Below, piece by piece: positions 28,842-37,283 of a DNA stretch of 64,000 bases. Made by a program: the position numbers and the translations under genes. Origin of the DNA: Caldichromatium japonicum (GTDB lineage Bacteria; Pseudomonadota; Gammaproteobacteria; Chromatiales; Chromatiaceae); assembly GCF_011290485.1 (NCBI RefSeq), contig NZ_CP048029.1:2490501-2554500 (forward strand). The letters run 5' to 3'. Every line of letters starts with the position of its first letter. The first letter of the stretch is position 1. The notes below the pieces were generated by a model. It was not told the DNA's origin, did not search any database, and was given only the letters and a program-made list of their open reading frames with translations.

Positions 28842-28898
28842 CTCATTTCGGCACAAGCCGGCCACGTCATTCCGGCGTAGGCCGAAATCCGGATCGAT
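28842..28898. repeat. GTCATTCCGG-type dispersed repeat, partial copies
   Basis: TCATTTCGGCACAAGCCGG, then CGTCATTCCGGCGTAGGC and CGAAATCCGG: two adjacent variants of the dispersed palindromic repeat also seen at 15386-15456 and 41266-41291. Confidence 0.6.
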
Positions 28899-29063
28899 CC
28901 ACCCGCTGGACACCTACGCCTCCTAGCTGCGCGCAAGGCATAGGCAGATGCCGGGGCAATGGTTTTTGCACGATGCCCAGCGCGCTGGCCCTCAGTAAGA
29001 CCCTGGGCCGATCCTTGGTTCGCGCCCGGCCTATCCGGTTTGACCGGCAACACCTCCCAGAAA

Positions 29064-29101
29064 CCCCATATTGTTTTGCATTCCCCATATTGTTTTGCAT
29101 T
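29064..29101. repeat. Perfect 19-bp tandem duplication at IS630 insertion site
   Basis: CCCCATATTGTTTTGCATT occurs twice in tandem (29064-29082 and 29083-29101) and abuts the left end of the IS630 copy. Confidence 0.9.
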
Positions 29102-29102
29102 A

Positions 29103-30157
29103 TTGATAAAAAACACATGCTTTTGAAATTGAGTGAGCTGTCCTGATGTCGTGGGCATGGAAAGACGAGACATGAGATTGCTGTCGTTTGCGGCGCGCGA
29201 AGAGCGGCGGCGTGGTTGGACGTATGAAGCGATAGGCGCGCAGAGGGGATTGTTGGGCGCAGGGGTGTTCGACATCTGCAAAGGCTATGGGCGCGAAGGG
29301 GCCCAAGGACAAGCGGGGTGGGTGCAAGGTGGGTGAGAAGCGGGCGCTGTTGGCGGAGCAGGACGCCCAGATACGCAAGCTCATGTGCGACGGGACACCG
29401 GATCAGCTGAAGCTGCCGTTTGCGCTGTGGCAGTTGATCCTCGACCGTTTTGGCATCGAGCTCAGGCCGCAGGGGGAGGGCAAGTACTTGGCGCGCTGGG
29501 GATTGACGCCCCAGAAACCGATTCGGCGCGCCTATGAGCAAAGCCCGCCGGCGGGCAAGACGTGGCTTGAGGAGACCTACCCGGACATTGCCCGGCGCGC
29601 CAAGGCCGAGGGCGCCGAAATCCACTGGGGCGATGAAACGGGGCTGCGCTCGGACGAGGTGCGCGGGCGCTCTTATGCGCCGGCGATCAAGACGTCCGAG
29701 ATTCGCGTCACGCACCGTCGCGAAGGCCTGTCGGTGATCTCGACGCTGACCAACCGCGGCAAGGTGCGTCGGAAGGTGTTCGCGGGGGCGATGAACGCCG
29801 ACATCCTGATCGACTTCATGAAGCGGCTCGTCAAGGACGCCAGGGGCAAGAAGATCTTCCTCATCCTCGACAACCTGCGCGTGCATCACACCAAGCCGGT
29901 CAAGGCGTGGCTGGCTGCATGCGCCAATCAAATCGAGGCGTCCTCCCTCCCCTCCTACAGCCCAGCACTGAACCCCAACGAGATGCTCAAGGCCACCATC
30001 ACCGCGCAGGCGCCCTCCCGCGCCAAGGACGATCTGAAGAAGGCGACCGTCAGCCACCTGCGCCGCCTTCTCAATTCCCCCCAACACATCATGCGCTACT
30101 TCCAGCATCCCAAGCTCCATGATGCCGCGTAATATAAGTTCATTGGTTTCGGATCAA
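29103..30157 (+). mobile_element. IS630-family element, copy 1
   Basis: A 1055-bp element bounded by imperfect inverted repeats: left TTGATAAAAAACACATG, right (reverse complement) TTGATCCGAAACCAATG. It is flanked by TA on both sides (29101-29102 and 30158-30159), the target duplication of IS630/Tc1-mariner elements. The same element recurs at 40145-41216. This copy has a 1-bp insertion near 29315 and an 18-bp deletion near 29429 relative to copy 2, so its transposase is broken. Confidence 0.88.
29157..30132 (+). pseudogene. IS630-family transposase, frameshifted copy
   Basis: The first ~50 codons (MERRDMRLLSFAAREERRRG ...) carry the N-terminal helix-turn-helix. An extra base near 29315 shifts frame, and the rest continues from 29287 as another frame. 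The DDE core is intact in the second frame: HWGDETGLRSDEV, FLILDNLRVHHTKPVKAWL and YSPALNPNEMLKA. Copy 2 has six further residues (SRQAVR) after FALW that are absent here. Probably inactive unless supplied in trans by copy 2. Confidence 0.88.
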
Positions 30158-30201
30158 TAAAAGGCCAAAGGTCTGGAGGGAATCAGATTGGACCTTGTGG
30201 G

Positions 30202-30229
30202 GTGTAGCGGCCCAGACTGGCCGTTACAC
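30202..30229. terminator. Hairpin downstream of erpA
   Basis: An 11-bp stem with one mismatch (GTGTAGCGGCC / GGCCGTTACAC) and 6-nt loop lies 22 bp after the erpA stop (minus strand) and 44 bp from the IS630 end. No T-run is visible. Confidence 0.35.
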
Positions 30230-30251
30230 GCCTTTGCCAAACAGGGCAGAT

Positions 30252-30602
30252 TCACGCTGAAAACGAGGAGCCACACCCGCAGGTGGTTGTCGCGTTTGGA
30301 TTACGGATGACGAACTGGGCCCCCTGTAATCCCTCGGTATAGTCGATCTCGGCACCCACGAGATAGGGCAGACTCAAAGGATCGATCAACAGTTTGATAC
30401 CATCAGTTTCAACCGTGGTGTCATCCTCCTGGACGGCCTCTTCAAAGGTAAAACCGTACTGAAAACCAGAGCATCCACCTCCTTGGATATAGATGCGCAA
30501 CATGAGGCCGGGATGACCTTCCTCTTGAATCAGCTCGGCAACCTTAGCCGCTGCGGATGAGGTGAACACGAGAGGGGGAGCCTGTTCAGTTAAGACGTTC
30601 AT
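30252..30602 (-). CDS. erpA: Iron-sulfur cluster insertion protein ErpA
   Basis: A 116-residue A-type carrier that hands [Fe-S] clusters to target apoproteins. The start at 30602 ([20 protein letters not shown]) is chosen because GGAGGC lies 4-6 bp upstream; a longer frame from 30629 lacks this. The three conserved cysteines are present: [11 protein letters not shown] and [11 protein letters not shown] at the C-terminus. The wording of the ends matches ErpA better than IscA. Its neighbours upstream on the same strand are argC and a second HesB-type carrier, an arrangement of redox-cluster genes near rubredoxin. Confidence 0.93.
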   Translation of the reverse strand: MNVLTEQAPPLVFTSSAAAKVAELIQEEGHPGLMLRIYIQGGGCSGFQYGFTFEEAVQEDDTTVETDGIKLLIDPLSLPYLVGAEIDYTEGLQGAQFVIRNPNATTTCGCGSSFSA

Positions 30603-30761
30603 ACTGCCTCCAAGGGCCAGTTCATCCAAACAAATGAAGCAAAATCAATCCTCTAAGCCGCCGTTGCGGCTACAAACGTAGCGGGTTATGAAGGCGGTAG
30701 ATATGTCTTCCTGGACCGATCTTCAACCCCTGCCGGTTACTGCGTACCGAACAGGGATCGC

Positions 30762-31784
30762 TCAGGGCAACAAGGCAAGGGTATTCAGACCAAGGCCTTC
30801 ATTGCATCCGAACATCAGATTCATATTCTGAATTGCCTGACCCGCTGCACCCTTAACCAGGTTATCGATCACGGCTTGCACGATCACTGTCCGTCCTTGG
30901 CGGGCTACCGCGATCCGGCAGTGATTTGAACCGCGCACCGAGCGGGTGTCGGGTGTGCCGCGCGGCATGACATCGACGAAGGGCTCACCGGCATAGCGGT
31001 CTTGATAAAGCCCAAGCAAGTCTTGCCCTTCATTAATCAGGCGGGCATAGAGGGTGGCCTCGATCCCGCGGATCATGGGGACCAGATGAGGGACGAAGGT
31101 CAGATCTACCTCGGCGCCGGCAAAGAGCCTGAGATTTTGCAAGATCTCGGGCAGATGACGATGACCGCTGACGGCATAGGCCTTGAAGCTCTCACCGACC
31201 TCGGCCATCAACAACCCGATCTCGGCCTTGCGTCCGGCGCCGCTCGTCCCTGACTTGGCATCGGCGATCAGCCAGGTGGGATCGATAGCGCCGCTTTCCA
31301 CGAGGGGGAGAAATCCCAGCGTGATAGCAGTGGGATAGCACCCCGGATTGGCGACCAGTCGGGCCGTACGGATCGCCGCGCGATTGACCTCTGGCAGGCC
31401 ATAGACCGCCTCGGCGAGGAGCTCGGGACACCCATGGGGCATGCCATACCAACGTTCCCATTCTGCAGGGTCCTTGAGCCGAAAGTCTGCGGCTAGGTCG
31501 ATGACACGAACACCCTGAGCAAGCAGCTCCGGCACCATCCGCATGGCAGTGCCATTGGGGGTGGCAAAGAACACCAGATCGCAGGTCGCAAGCAACTCAA
31601 TATCAGGCTCGCTGAAGCTCAAATCTAAATGACCGCGCAGATGGGGGAAAAGCTCTGCGACCGGCTGCCCCGCCTCGGCGCGCGAGGTAATGACAGCAAG
31701 CCTCGCCTGCGGATGCTGCACCAGCAGACGTAGAAGCTCTGCACCCGTATAACCGGTCCCGCCGACGATCCCGACGCGGATCAT
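30762..31784 (-). CDS. argC: N-acetyl-gamma-glutamyl-phosphate reductase
   Basis: A 340-residue NADPH enzyme reducing N-acetylglutamyl-5-phosphate, the third step of arginine synthesis. Seen: Rossmann loop [54 protein letters not shown] with the active-site Cys about residue 149, [11 protein letters not shown] and SGHRHLPEI. Length fits the family. It lies between two A-type Fe-S carriers on the same strand (18 bp after the HesB-type stop; about 160 bp before erpA), a placement seen in some gammaproteobacteria. Confidence 0.97.
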   Translation of the reverse strand: MIRVGIVGGTGYTGAELLRLLVQHPQARLAVITSRAEAGQPVAELFPHLRGHLDLSFSEPDIELLATCDLVFFATPNGTAMRMVPELLAQGVRVIDLAADFRLKDPAEWERWYGMPHGCPELLAEAVYGLPEVNRAAIRTARLVANPGCYPTAITLGFLPLVESGAIDPTWLIADAKSGTSGAGRKAEIGLLMAEVGESFKAYAVSGHRHLPEILQNLRLFAGAEVDLTFVPHLVPMIRGIEATLYARLINEGQDLLGLYQDRYAGEPFVDVMPRGTPDTRSVRGSNHCRIAVARQGRTVIVQAVIDNLVKGAAGQAIQNMNLMFGCNEGLGLNTLALLP

Positions 31785-31802
31785 GCTGGTCCCTCGCCAC
31801 CC

Positions 31803-32168
31803 TCAGCAGCAACCGCCGCCAGAGGACCCGCACCCACTACCGCACCCCCCGCCGATCTGGGGCAGGTTGTTAAAGATAAAGGTGGCTTGACCGTCGCCGC
31901 GATCGATGAAATCGATCTCAACGCCACGCAGATATTCAAGCGTGCCATCATCTACCACGACTTTGCAGCCCTCCAGCGACAAGACGCCATCTTCCTCGTA
32001 GATCACATCGGTGAAGGTCATCCCGAAGCTGATCCCACTACACCCGCCGGCGGTCGCATAAACGCGCACGCCCTGGATGCTGTCATCGACCTCGTGTAAC
32101 AGATCAGTTATCTTGAGACGGGCCGACTCAGTCAAGCTCAGATCCGCATCCGTCAGCGCCAATGACAT
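31803..32168 (-). CDS. HesB/IscA-type carrier with Cys-rich tail
   Basis: A 121-residue A-type carrier from ATG 32168, chosen for an AGGAGG six bases upstream. Conserved residues are present: GGCSGISFGMTFTD, and a C-terminus with IGGGCGSGCGSSGGGCC, unusually long and rich in Gly and Cys (at least five cysteines) compared with the CGCGxSF tail of standard members. It likely carries or receives Fe-S or iron, and the tail may give extra metal-binding capacity; that is inference. It is the first gene of a minus-strand set with argC and possibly erpA. Confidence 0.85.
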   Translation of the reverse strand: MSLALTDADLSLTESARLKITDLLHEVDDSIQGVRVYATAGGCSGISFGMTFTDVIYEEDGVLSLEGCKVVVDDGTLEYLRGVEIDFIDRGDGQATFIFNNLPQIGGGCGSGCGSSGGGCC

Positions 32169-32254
32169 CTCTCGCCTCCTCAAAGCGCGCCTAAAAACCA
32201 AGAATATTGTTGAGATTAACAGAAAAGGGCCGATCGATACCAGATAACAATCGG

Positions 32255-32842
32255 TCAGACCGACAGACGCAGGCGCGACTGGGCCTCGAGCATGGCCAGA
32301 TGGCGTTCCGCATCGACCAGATGCTGTCCCCAGTGTTGCTCGTAACCAAAGGCCCAGATGGCTGCCGCTTGGCCAGGATCGCTCTCGAATATCTGGAAAC
32401 CCTGTTTGAGCTCGCAGTAGATATCGGTGAGGTCATCAGCCAGACTCCCCGTCATGGCAGCCATCCCTTCGCCGAAGGTATCGAACTCGAGCCAATAGGC
32501 ATCGCGATCGGCGAGACTTGCGCGAAGTTGGCTAAAGAGTTCAAAGCGCGCATCGAGATCGACAGGTTCAGGAAGGACGGTCAGAGTCGCCTCCCGGCAC
32601 TGAACCAAAAGCGCGCTGATGCTGGCATGCAATCTTGGCAACAGCTCAGAAATGCGCACCAGCCACAGCCCTTGGCTGGTCGCGCGGCTCTCGATGAGTT
32701 CGCAATAACGGCGCGCATTCGCGATGAATTCAGGGGAAATTTGCGGGCGCGCTGCCGTTCGTTCAATAGAAATGATGGCGTCCATGCCGGAGAGTTTAGT
32801 CGATTCGATGACAGATTGCAGATATGCAAATGGCATCGCCAT
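32255..32842 (-). CDS. DUF5063-family protein
   Basis: A 195-residue protein. The ATG at 32842 lies 4 bp after the rubredoxin stop, so coupling is likely; ATG 32785 (MDAIISIERTAARPQISPEF) is an alternative. It contains ARRYCELIESRATSQGLWLVRISELLPRLHASI and a C-terminal DDLTDIYCELKQGFQIFES with WAFGYEQHWGQHLVDAERHLAML, a pattern I associate with the all-helical DUF5063 family, whose function is not known. The longer open frame (to 32995) overlaps the rubredoxin gene out of frame and is discarded. Pairing with rubredoxin suggests a redox or metal context. Confidence 0.7.
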   Translation of the reverse strand: MAMPFAYLQSVIESTKLSGMDAIISIERTAARPQISPEFIANARRYCELIESRATSQGLWLVRISELLPRLHASISALLVQCREATLTVLPEPVDLDARFELFSQLRASLADRDAYWLEFDTFGEGMAAMTGSLADDLTDIYCELKQGFQIFESDPGQAAAIWAFGYEQHWGQHLVDAERHLAMLEAQSRLRLSV

Positions 32843-32846
32843 GTTT

Positions 32847-33011
32847 TTAGAGGTCGAACTCTTCAAAGTCCTCTTTTCCGGCGCCGCACTCGGGGCACTT
32901 CCAGTCCGCAGGGACCTCTTCCCATCGGGTCCCCGGGGCGATACCGTCATCCGGCCAACCCTGGGCCTCATCATAGATCCAACCGCAAACAACACACTGA
33001 TAGCGATTCAT
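32847..33011 (-). CDS. Rubredoxin
   Basis: A 54-residue electron carrier with a single Fe in four Cys: [15 protein letters not shown] and [16 protein letters not shown]. The start at 33011 ([11 protein letters not shown]) gives the standard rubredoxin length; GAGAG lies upstream. It is divergent from thiD and is followed closely by the DUF5063 gene. Rubredoxins serve in oxidative-stress reduction of superoxide or peroxide and in low-potential electron transfer in anaerobes. The partner is not in the window. Confidence 0.95.
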   Translation of the reverse strand: MNRYQCVVCGWIYDEAQGWPDDGIAPGTRWEEVPADWKCPECGAGKEDFEEFDL

Positions 33012-33119
33012 GTCAGCTCTCGCTGAAAGACACTCGAGCGTCCATCCGTGCCCCAAGAGGCATGGAGGTCTATTTCGGGATCGCCGAGCGCTCGGCGAAG
33101 GGGATAAGAGACACGGACA

Positions 33120-33905
33120 ATGGGCCTAGATCTTCAGCTCACCCGCGTCCTATGCATCGGCGGTCATGATCCGAGCAGCGGGGCGGGGATCATCGCCGAT
33201 GCCGAGGCCGTCCGTGCTCAGGGGGCCTTCCCTTTAACCGTGATCACGGCGCTCACCGAACAGGATACCTGTGGGCTGTATCGCCTGCACCCCCAGCCGC
33301 CCGAGCATGTCATAGCCCATTGCTTAAGGCTGCTCGATGATAGCCCCCCGCAAGCGCTCAAGATCGGGCTGATCGGCATGGCGGCGATCGCTTTGGCGCT
33401 CGCTGAGCTCAGCGCCTCATTGCCCGAGGTCCCGATCGTCTTGGACCCGGTGCTTGCAAGCGGTGCCGGGCAGTCGGTCGCCGACCGCGAGCTCATCGCT
33501 GCCCTGCGCGACCGGCTCATCCCCTGCTGCCGCTTGATCGCCCCCAACCTCCCCGAGGCTCAGGCCTTAAGCGGGGCGCAAGCGGTTGAAGCTTGCGCCG
33601 AGCGCCTGCTTGAGCTTGGCGTCGGCTGGGTCCTGATCACCGGCACCCATGCCGACACCCCTAGTGTCGTCAATCGGCTATTTGGCGCTGATGGCTCCGA
33701 GCAGACCTGGGAATGGCCGCGACTGGCGGGCCAGTATCACGGCTCGGGCTGTACCCTCGCCTCGGCGATCGCGGCGCGCCTCGCCCGGGGACAGGAGATG
33801 AGCGAGGCCGTCGCCGCAGCTCAGGAGTATACCTGGCGCTCCTTGGCTGCGGCCATCCAGACCGGGCGTTGTCAATCGACCCCGAACCGCCTGGATATTC
33901 TATAG
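33120..33905 (+). CDS. thiD: Hydroxymethylpyrimidine/phosphomethylpyrimidine kinase
   Basis: A 261-residue ribokinase-fold enzyme phosphorylating HMP and HMP-P for thiamine synthesis. Seen: [52 protein letters not shown] and the anion hole with the catalytic Cys in [19 protein letters not shown]. It begins at the ATG 33120 and is divergent from rubredoxin. thiE follows 107 bp later, then hemL, all on the plus strand. The gap before thiE has a GGAGGG/CCCTCC inverted repeat without T-run. Confidence 0.96.
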   Translation: MGLDLQLTRVLCIGGHDPSSGAGIIADAEAVRAQGAFPLTVITALTEQDTCGLYRLHPQPPEHVIAHCLRLLDDSPPQALKIGLIGMAAIALALAELSASLPEVPIVLDPVLASGAGQSVADRELIAALRDRLIPCCRLIAPNLPEAQALSGAQAVEACAERLLELGVGWVLITGTHADTPSVVNRLFGADGSEQTWEWPRLAGQYHGSGCTLASAIAARLARGQEMSEAVAAAQEYTWRSLAAAIQTGRCQSTPNRLDIL

Positions 33906-34011
33906 GGTATGCCACCCATACCCCAGGATCATTGACCAATGCACGATAAGCCTTGCCCTTCAAGGCGGAGGGGATGTCAAATTCCCTCCATTAGCCAAGT
34001 CAGCAAGCACC

Positions 34012-34653
34012 ATGAATCACACCCCCTATACCCCCCAACTGCGCGGTCTTTACGCCATCACCCCAGACCCGCCGCCAGAACCCGAGCGGCTTACCGAACA
34101 GGTGGCGCTCGCCATCCAGGGCGGCGCGCGTCTTATTCAATATCGCGATAAACACAGCGGCTCTGAGCGACGCAGGCGCTATATCGAGCGGCTGCTCGCG
34201 GTGTGCCGCGCCGCCGATGTCCCTTTGCTGATCAACGATGACCTTGAGCTCGCAGCCGAGCTCGCAGCCGATGGGGTGCATCTTGGGCGCGGTGACCCTG
34301 GCCCACTCCTTGCCCGTCGCCTGTTGGGCGAAGAGGCGATCATCGGGGTCTCATGCTATGACCAGCTCGCCCGCGCCGAATGGGCTCAAGATGCTGGGGC
34401 GAGCTATGTCGCCTTCGGGAGTTTTTTCCCTTCATCCACCAAGCCAAACGCGGTACGCCCCGATCTCTGCCTATTGACCCAGGCGCGCCTGAGGCTTCGT
34501 CTGCCCCTGGTTGCGATCGGCGGCATCACGCCACACAATGGCGGCTCTTTGATCTCTGCAGGCGCCGATCTGCTTGCGGTCGTCAGCGGTCTCTTTAGTC
34601 AGCCCGACATCGCGGCGGCCGCTCGCGCCTATGCCGACCTATTTGACAACTGA
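34012..34653 (+). CDS. thiE: Thiamine-phosphate synthase
   Basis: A 213-residue TIM-barrel enzyme coupling HMP-PP and thiazole phosphate. Seen: [85 protein letters not shown] and [33 protein letters not shown] 12-bp exact duplication (34246-34269) produces the repeat LAAELAADG. It precedes hemL by 14 bp with a good ribosome site for hemL, so one transcript is likely. The pathway partner genes thiS-thiG lie 6 kb upstream. Confidence 0.96.
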   Translation: MNHTPYTPQLRGLYAITPDPPPEPERLTEQVALAIQGGARLIQYRDKHSGSERRRRYIERLLAVCRAADVPLLINDDLELAAELAADGVHLGRGDPGPLLARRLLGEEAIIGVSCYDQLARAEWAQDAGASYVAFGSFFPSSTKPNAVRPDLCLLTQARLRLRLPLVAIGGITPHNGGSLISAGADLLAVVSGLFSQPDIAAAARAYADLFDN

Positions 34654-34667
34654 GGAGAACGATCGCA

Positions 34668-35954
34668 ATGACCCGATCCCAAGAGCTGTTTGCTGCCGCC
34701 CAACGCCATATCCCAGGCGGGGTCAACTCGCCGGTGCGCGCCTTTCGCGGGGTGGGTGGCGAGCCCGTGTTCTTCGAACGCGCCGAAGGGGCCTATCTCT
34801 TCGATGTCGATGGCCAACGCTATATCGACTATGTCGGCTCCTGGGGGCCGATGATCCTGGGGCATGCCCATCCGGCGGTGGTGGAGGCGGTGCGCGAACG
34901 CTTGGGCATGGGTCTGTCGTTTGGCGCGCCCACCGAATTGGAGACCCGGATGGCCGATAAGGTCTGCGAGCTGGTCCCCAGCATGGACTTGGTGCGCATG
35001 GTGAGTTCAGGCACCGAGGCCACCATGAGCGCCCTGCGTCTGGCGCGCGGCTACACCGGACGCGACAAGATCGTCAAGTTCGAGGGCTGTTATCACGGCC
35101 ATGCCGACTCATTGCTGGTCAAGGCCGGCTCGGGTGCCCTGACCCTGGGTGAGCCGAGCTCCCCGGGCGTGCCCAAGGCCCTGGCTGAGCTCACCATCAC
35201 CCTGCGTTACAACGACCTGGATCAGGTGCGCGACACCTTTGCCAAGATGGGCGCAGAGATCGCCTGTATCATCGTCGAGCCGGTGGCCGGCAATATGAAC
35301 TGTATCCCTCCCCTGCCCGGATTTCTGGAGGGTCTGCGCGAGGTCTGCGACCAGTATGGCGCAGTCCTGATCTTTGACGAGGTCATGACCGGCTTTCGGG
35401 TGGCGCTCGGCGGTGCCCAGGGGTATTACGGGGTCAGGCCCGACATGACGGCACTGGGCAAGGTGATCGGCGGCGGCATGCCGGTTGGGGCCTTTGGCGG
35501 CAAGCGGGAGATCATGTCCAAGCTCGCCCCGCTCGGACCCATCTATCAGGCTGGCACCCTCTCAGGCAACCCTATCGCCATGGCGGCGGGGTTGAAGACG
35601 CTCGAACTCATCTCTGAGCCCGGTTTCTTCGACCGCCTCTCAGCCAAGGTGCAAACCCTCATGGATGGACTCAAGGAACGCGCCGCCCAAGCGGGGGTGG
35701 CGCTCACCACCAATCAGGTCGGCGGGATGTTTGGGATCTTTTTCACCGACGAGCAGGTGACCAACTACGAGCAGGCGACCCGCTGCAACATCCAGCAGTT
35801 CAAGGCCTTTTTCCACGGCATGCTCAAGCGCGGTGTCTATCTGGCACCTTCCGCATTTGAGGCCGGCTTTGTCTCTAGCGCCCATACGGATGAAGACATC
35901 CAGGCGACGCTCGCCGCTGCCGCCGAGACCTTTGCCGCTCTGACCGCGCGCTGA
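34668..35954 (+). CDS. hemL: Glutamate-1-semialdehyde 2,1-aminomutase
   Basis: A 428-residue PLP enzyme converting glutamate-1-semialdehyde into 5-aminolevulinate, the C5 route to haem, chlorophylls and cobalamin. Seen: [69 protein letters not shown] and [15 protein letters not shown], in which Lys265 forms the Schiff base. The ribosome site GAGGAGAAC precedes ATG 34668. A GC-rich hairpin follows the stop and may end transcription toward the convergent dipeptidase gene. Confidence 0.98.
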   Translation: MTRSQELFAAAQRHIPGGVNSPVRAFRGVGGEPVFFERAEGAYLFDVDGQRYIDYVGSWGPMILGHAHPAVVEAVRERLGMGLSFGAPTELETRMADKVCELVPSMDLVRMVSSGTEATMSALRLARGYTGRDKIVKFEGCYHGHADSLLVKAGSGALTLGEPSSPGVPKALAELTITLRYNDLDQVRDTFAKMGAEIACIIVEPVAGNMNCIPPLPGFLEGLREVCDQYGAVLIFDEVMTGFRVALGGAQGYYGVRPDMTALGKVIGGGMPVGAFGGKREIMSKLAPLGPIYQAGTLSGNPIAMAAGLKTLELISEPGFFDRLSAKVQTLMDGLKERAAQAGVALTTNQVGGMFGIFFTDEQVTNYEQATRCNIQQFKAFFHGMLKRGVYLAPSAFEAGFVSSAHTDEDIQATLAAAAETFAALTAR

Positions 35955-35967
35955 GCACTGTCAGCGA

Positions 35968-35993
35968 TGCCTTGCGCTGCCCGGCGCAAGGCA
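35968..35993. terminator. Hairpin between convergent hemL and VanX-type gene
   Basis: A perfect 10-bp stem (TGCCTTGCGC / GCGCAAGGCA) with a 6-nt loop, 14 bp after hemL. No T-run follows on either strand, so termination is plausible but unproven. Confidence 0.45.
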
Positions 35994-36005
35994 CGAATTG
36001 AAACC

Positions 36006-36782
36006 CTAGCCGCCGTCGGGCGCACTGACGGGGAAGTCAAAATAGGTCTCGGGGAAGGGCTCATCCTTCAGGGTGAAATGCCACCACTCCTCGGCCAGGG
36101 GCTTGAAACCATGGCGCATCATCAGGTCGGCGAGGCGGGCCCGATTGGCCTGGGCCTCAGCTGAGACCTGATCGTTGTCTGGGTGTGAGAGCGGGTCCAT
36201 GCAATCGAAGCCCGTTCCAAAGTCCAGATCGCTGTCTGGATAGCGTTCGGCAAAGGGCGCCGTACAATCGACCAAGGGTTGATCGGCGGACGGGGTGGCA
36301 CGCTCATCCGCGGCTGTCAGGGATGCCAAGATGAGGTCAACCGTACTGCCGCGCGAGTGGCCTGAACGTTCGGCTACATAACCCAGCCGGAAAAAATCCG
36401 CCTTGTCGACGTGCGGATAAAACGCAACCTTCATCCGCTGATCGGCGGAATCTTGGCTCCAGCGGACGAAATGCGCCACCGCCCGCGCAGGTCGGTAGCA
36501 ATCGAACACCTTCAGCCGTAGTCCGGCTTGCTGCGCCTCGGCCTGTACTGCCTTCAATGCCTCAGCCGCTGCCTGGGTCAGGATACATTCCGGCGCCTCA
36601 TAGCCGTCGATCGGGCTGCCGACGAAGTTGAAGGGGCCGAAATAACGCATCTCTTGGGCGATCTCGGGGGCGATTGCCCGCAGATAGACGAATCCTATCG
36701 GCAAAGGCCCGGCGCTGAGACCCCCCGAACATGTAGCGATCAGGGCGCCTCCCAGCAAACCTTGGGCAAGGGCATTGATCAT
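36006..36782 (-). CDS. VanX/DdpX-type D-Ala-D-Ala dipeptidase, exported
   Basis: A 258-residue protein from ATG 36782, chosen for GAGGTAAC upstream and a Sec signal (MINALAQGLLGGALIATCSG ending GGLSA). The M15 zinc peptidase signatures are present: RSGHSRGSTVDL (first His and Asp ligands) and the Glu-His set in AEEWWHF. Members split D-Ala-D-Ala, either in peptidoglycan recycling or, in VanX, for vancomycin resistance. There is no vanHA here, so a housekeeping wall role is likelier. Convergent with hemL; upstream of it on the same strand is a tiny membrane-protein gene. Confidence 0.85.
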   Translation of the reverse strand: MINALAQGLLGGALIATCSGGLSAGPLPIGFVYLRAIAPEIAQEMRYFGPFNFVGSPIDGYEAPECILTQAAAEALKAVQAEAQQAGLRLKVFDCYRPARAVAHFVRWSQDSADQRMKVAFYPHVDKADFFRLGYVAERSGHSRGSTVDLILASLTAADERATPSADQPLVDCTAPFAERYPDSDLDFGTGFDCMDPLSHPDNDQVSAEAQANRARLADLMMRHGFKPLAEEWWHFTLKDEPFPETYFDFPVSAPDGG

Positions 36783-36876
36783 GATTGTTACCTCACAGGT
36801 GACCACTCCCTCATCGCAAGCGCCCCAGGGGCCAGCAAATGGTGGTGAGGTTGAGTATTACGTATAGGCCACCGCC

Positions 36877-37005
36877 TCAATCCCGAGGCTCGGGCGTACG
36901 CACCAGCTTGACGAAGCGCTCTTGTAACGACCGTGCCCAGGCCGGCTGCGGCCAATTCCAACCAATGACAACCCCAATCACAAGGCCAAGCAATAGCTGA
37001 ATCAT
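36877..37005 (-). CDS. 42-residue single-span membrane protein
   Basis: A short gene not reported by length-limited callers: ATG 37005 preceded by AGGAGA, ending TGA at 36877. The product starts MIQLLLGLVIGVVIGWNW and continues PQPAWARSLQERFVKLVR, one membrane segment followed by a charged tail. I do not recognise a family. It lies 94 bp upstream of the VanX-type ATG on the same strand, so it may be a leader or small partner of that operon. The ribosome site is good and the composition normal; the chance that it is spurious remains real. Confidence 0.5.
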   Translation of the reverse strand: MIQLLLGLVIGVVIGWNWPQPAWARSLQERFVKLVRTPEPRD

Positions 37006-37148
37006 CGTTTTTGTCTCCTAGTGGATGATGTTGAGACGGGTCATAGCAGCTCATGGCTCACCCTAATCCTAGGCACAATCCCCTTTAATCCAGTGCGATT
37101 TTAGACCATGGGAAACCGCCTCACCGGTTGCGATCGGTGTCAACCGCT

Positions 37149-37255
37149 TAGGGAAATCTGAATCAGCGACTTTGGGGAAAGCTGGAATCCAGAAATATCA
37201 GCAGGATACGCAGCCTCCGACCTGTAGCTGCGAATGAATCAGTGCTTGCTTAGAT
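37149..37255 (+). repeat. Dispersed ~105-bp intergenic repeat, copy 2
   Basis: Shares the blocks GGGAAAGCTGGAATCCAGAA (core starts 37175) and GCTGCGAATGAATCAG with the reverse complement of 23041-23150, with 52 bp between block starts here and 53 there. It lies between the small membrane-protein gene and the 268-residue membrane-protein gene. Confidence 0.7.
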
Positions 37256-37283
37256 CTGATCCTCGATTAGATCTGATCCTCGA
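37250..37283. repeat. Perfect 17-bp tandem duplication at a gene end
   Basis: TTAGATCTGATCCTCGA is repeated exactly (37250-37266 and 37267-37283). The second copy encodes the last codons and stop of the minus-strand membrane protein, so the duplication leaves the reading frame intact and adds non-coding sequence after the stop. Confidence 0.9.

Larger units (their letters stand above)
28740..29102. other. Intergenic stretch with repeat debris
   Basis: About 360 bp between trmB and the IS630 copy. It holds two variants of the GTCATTCCGG-type repeat (28842-28861 and 28865-28898) and the tandem 19-bp duplication next to the insertion site. I see no supported gene. Confidence 0.6.

Noticed and set aside
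28867..30120. Minus-strand frame opposite the IS630 transposase (also at 40067-41179)
   Set aside because: Antisense to a transposase with clear DDE motifs; no independent signal.
26911..34011. TPP riboswitch upstream of thiS or thiD/thiE
   Set aside because: The gaps before these genes are too short or lack the conserved thi-box core; nothing convincing was found.
33906..34011. Terminator in the thiD-thiE gap
   Set aside because: A GGAGGG/CCCTCC pairing is present but without a T-run; too weak to call.
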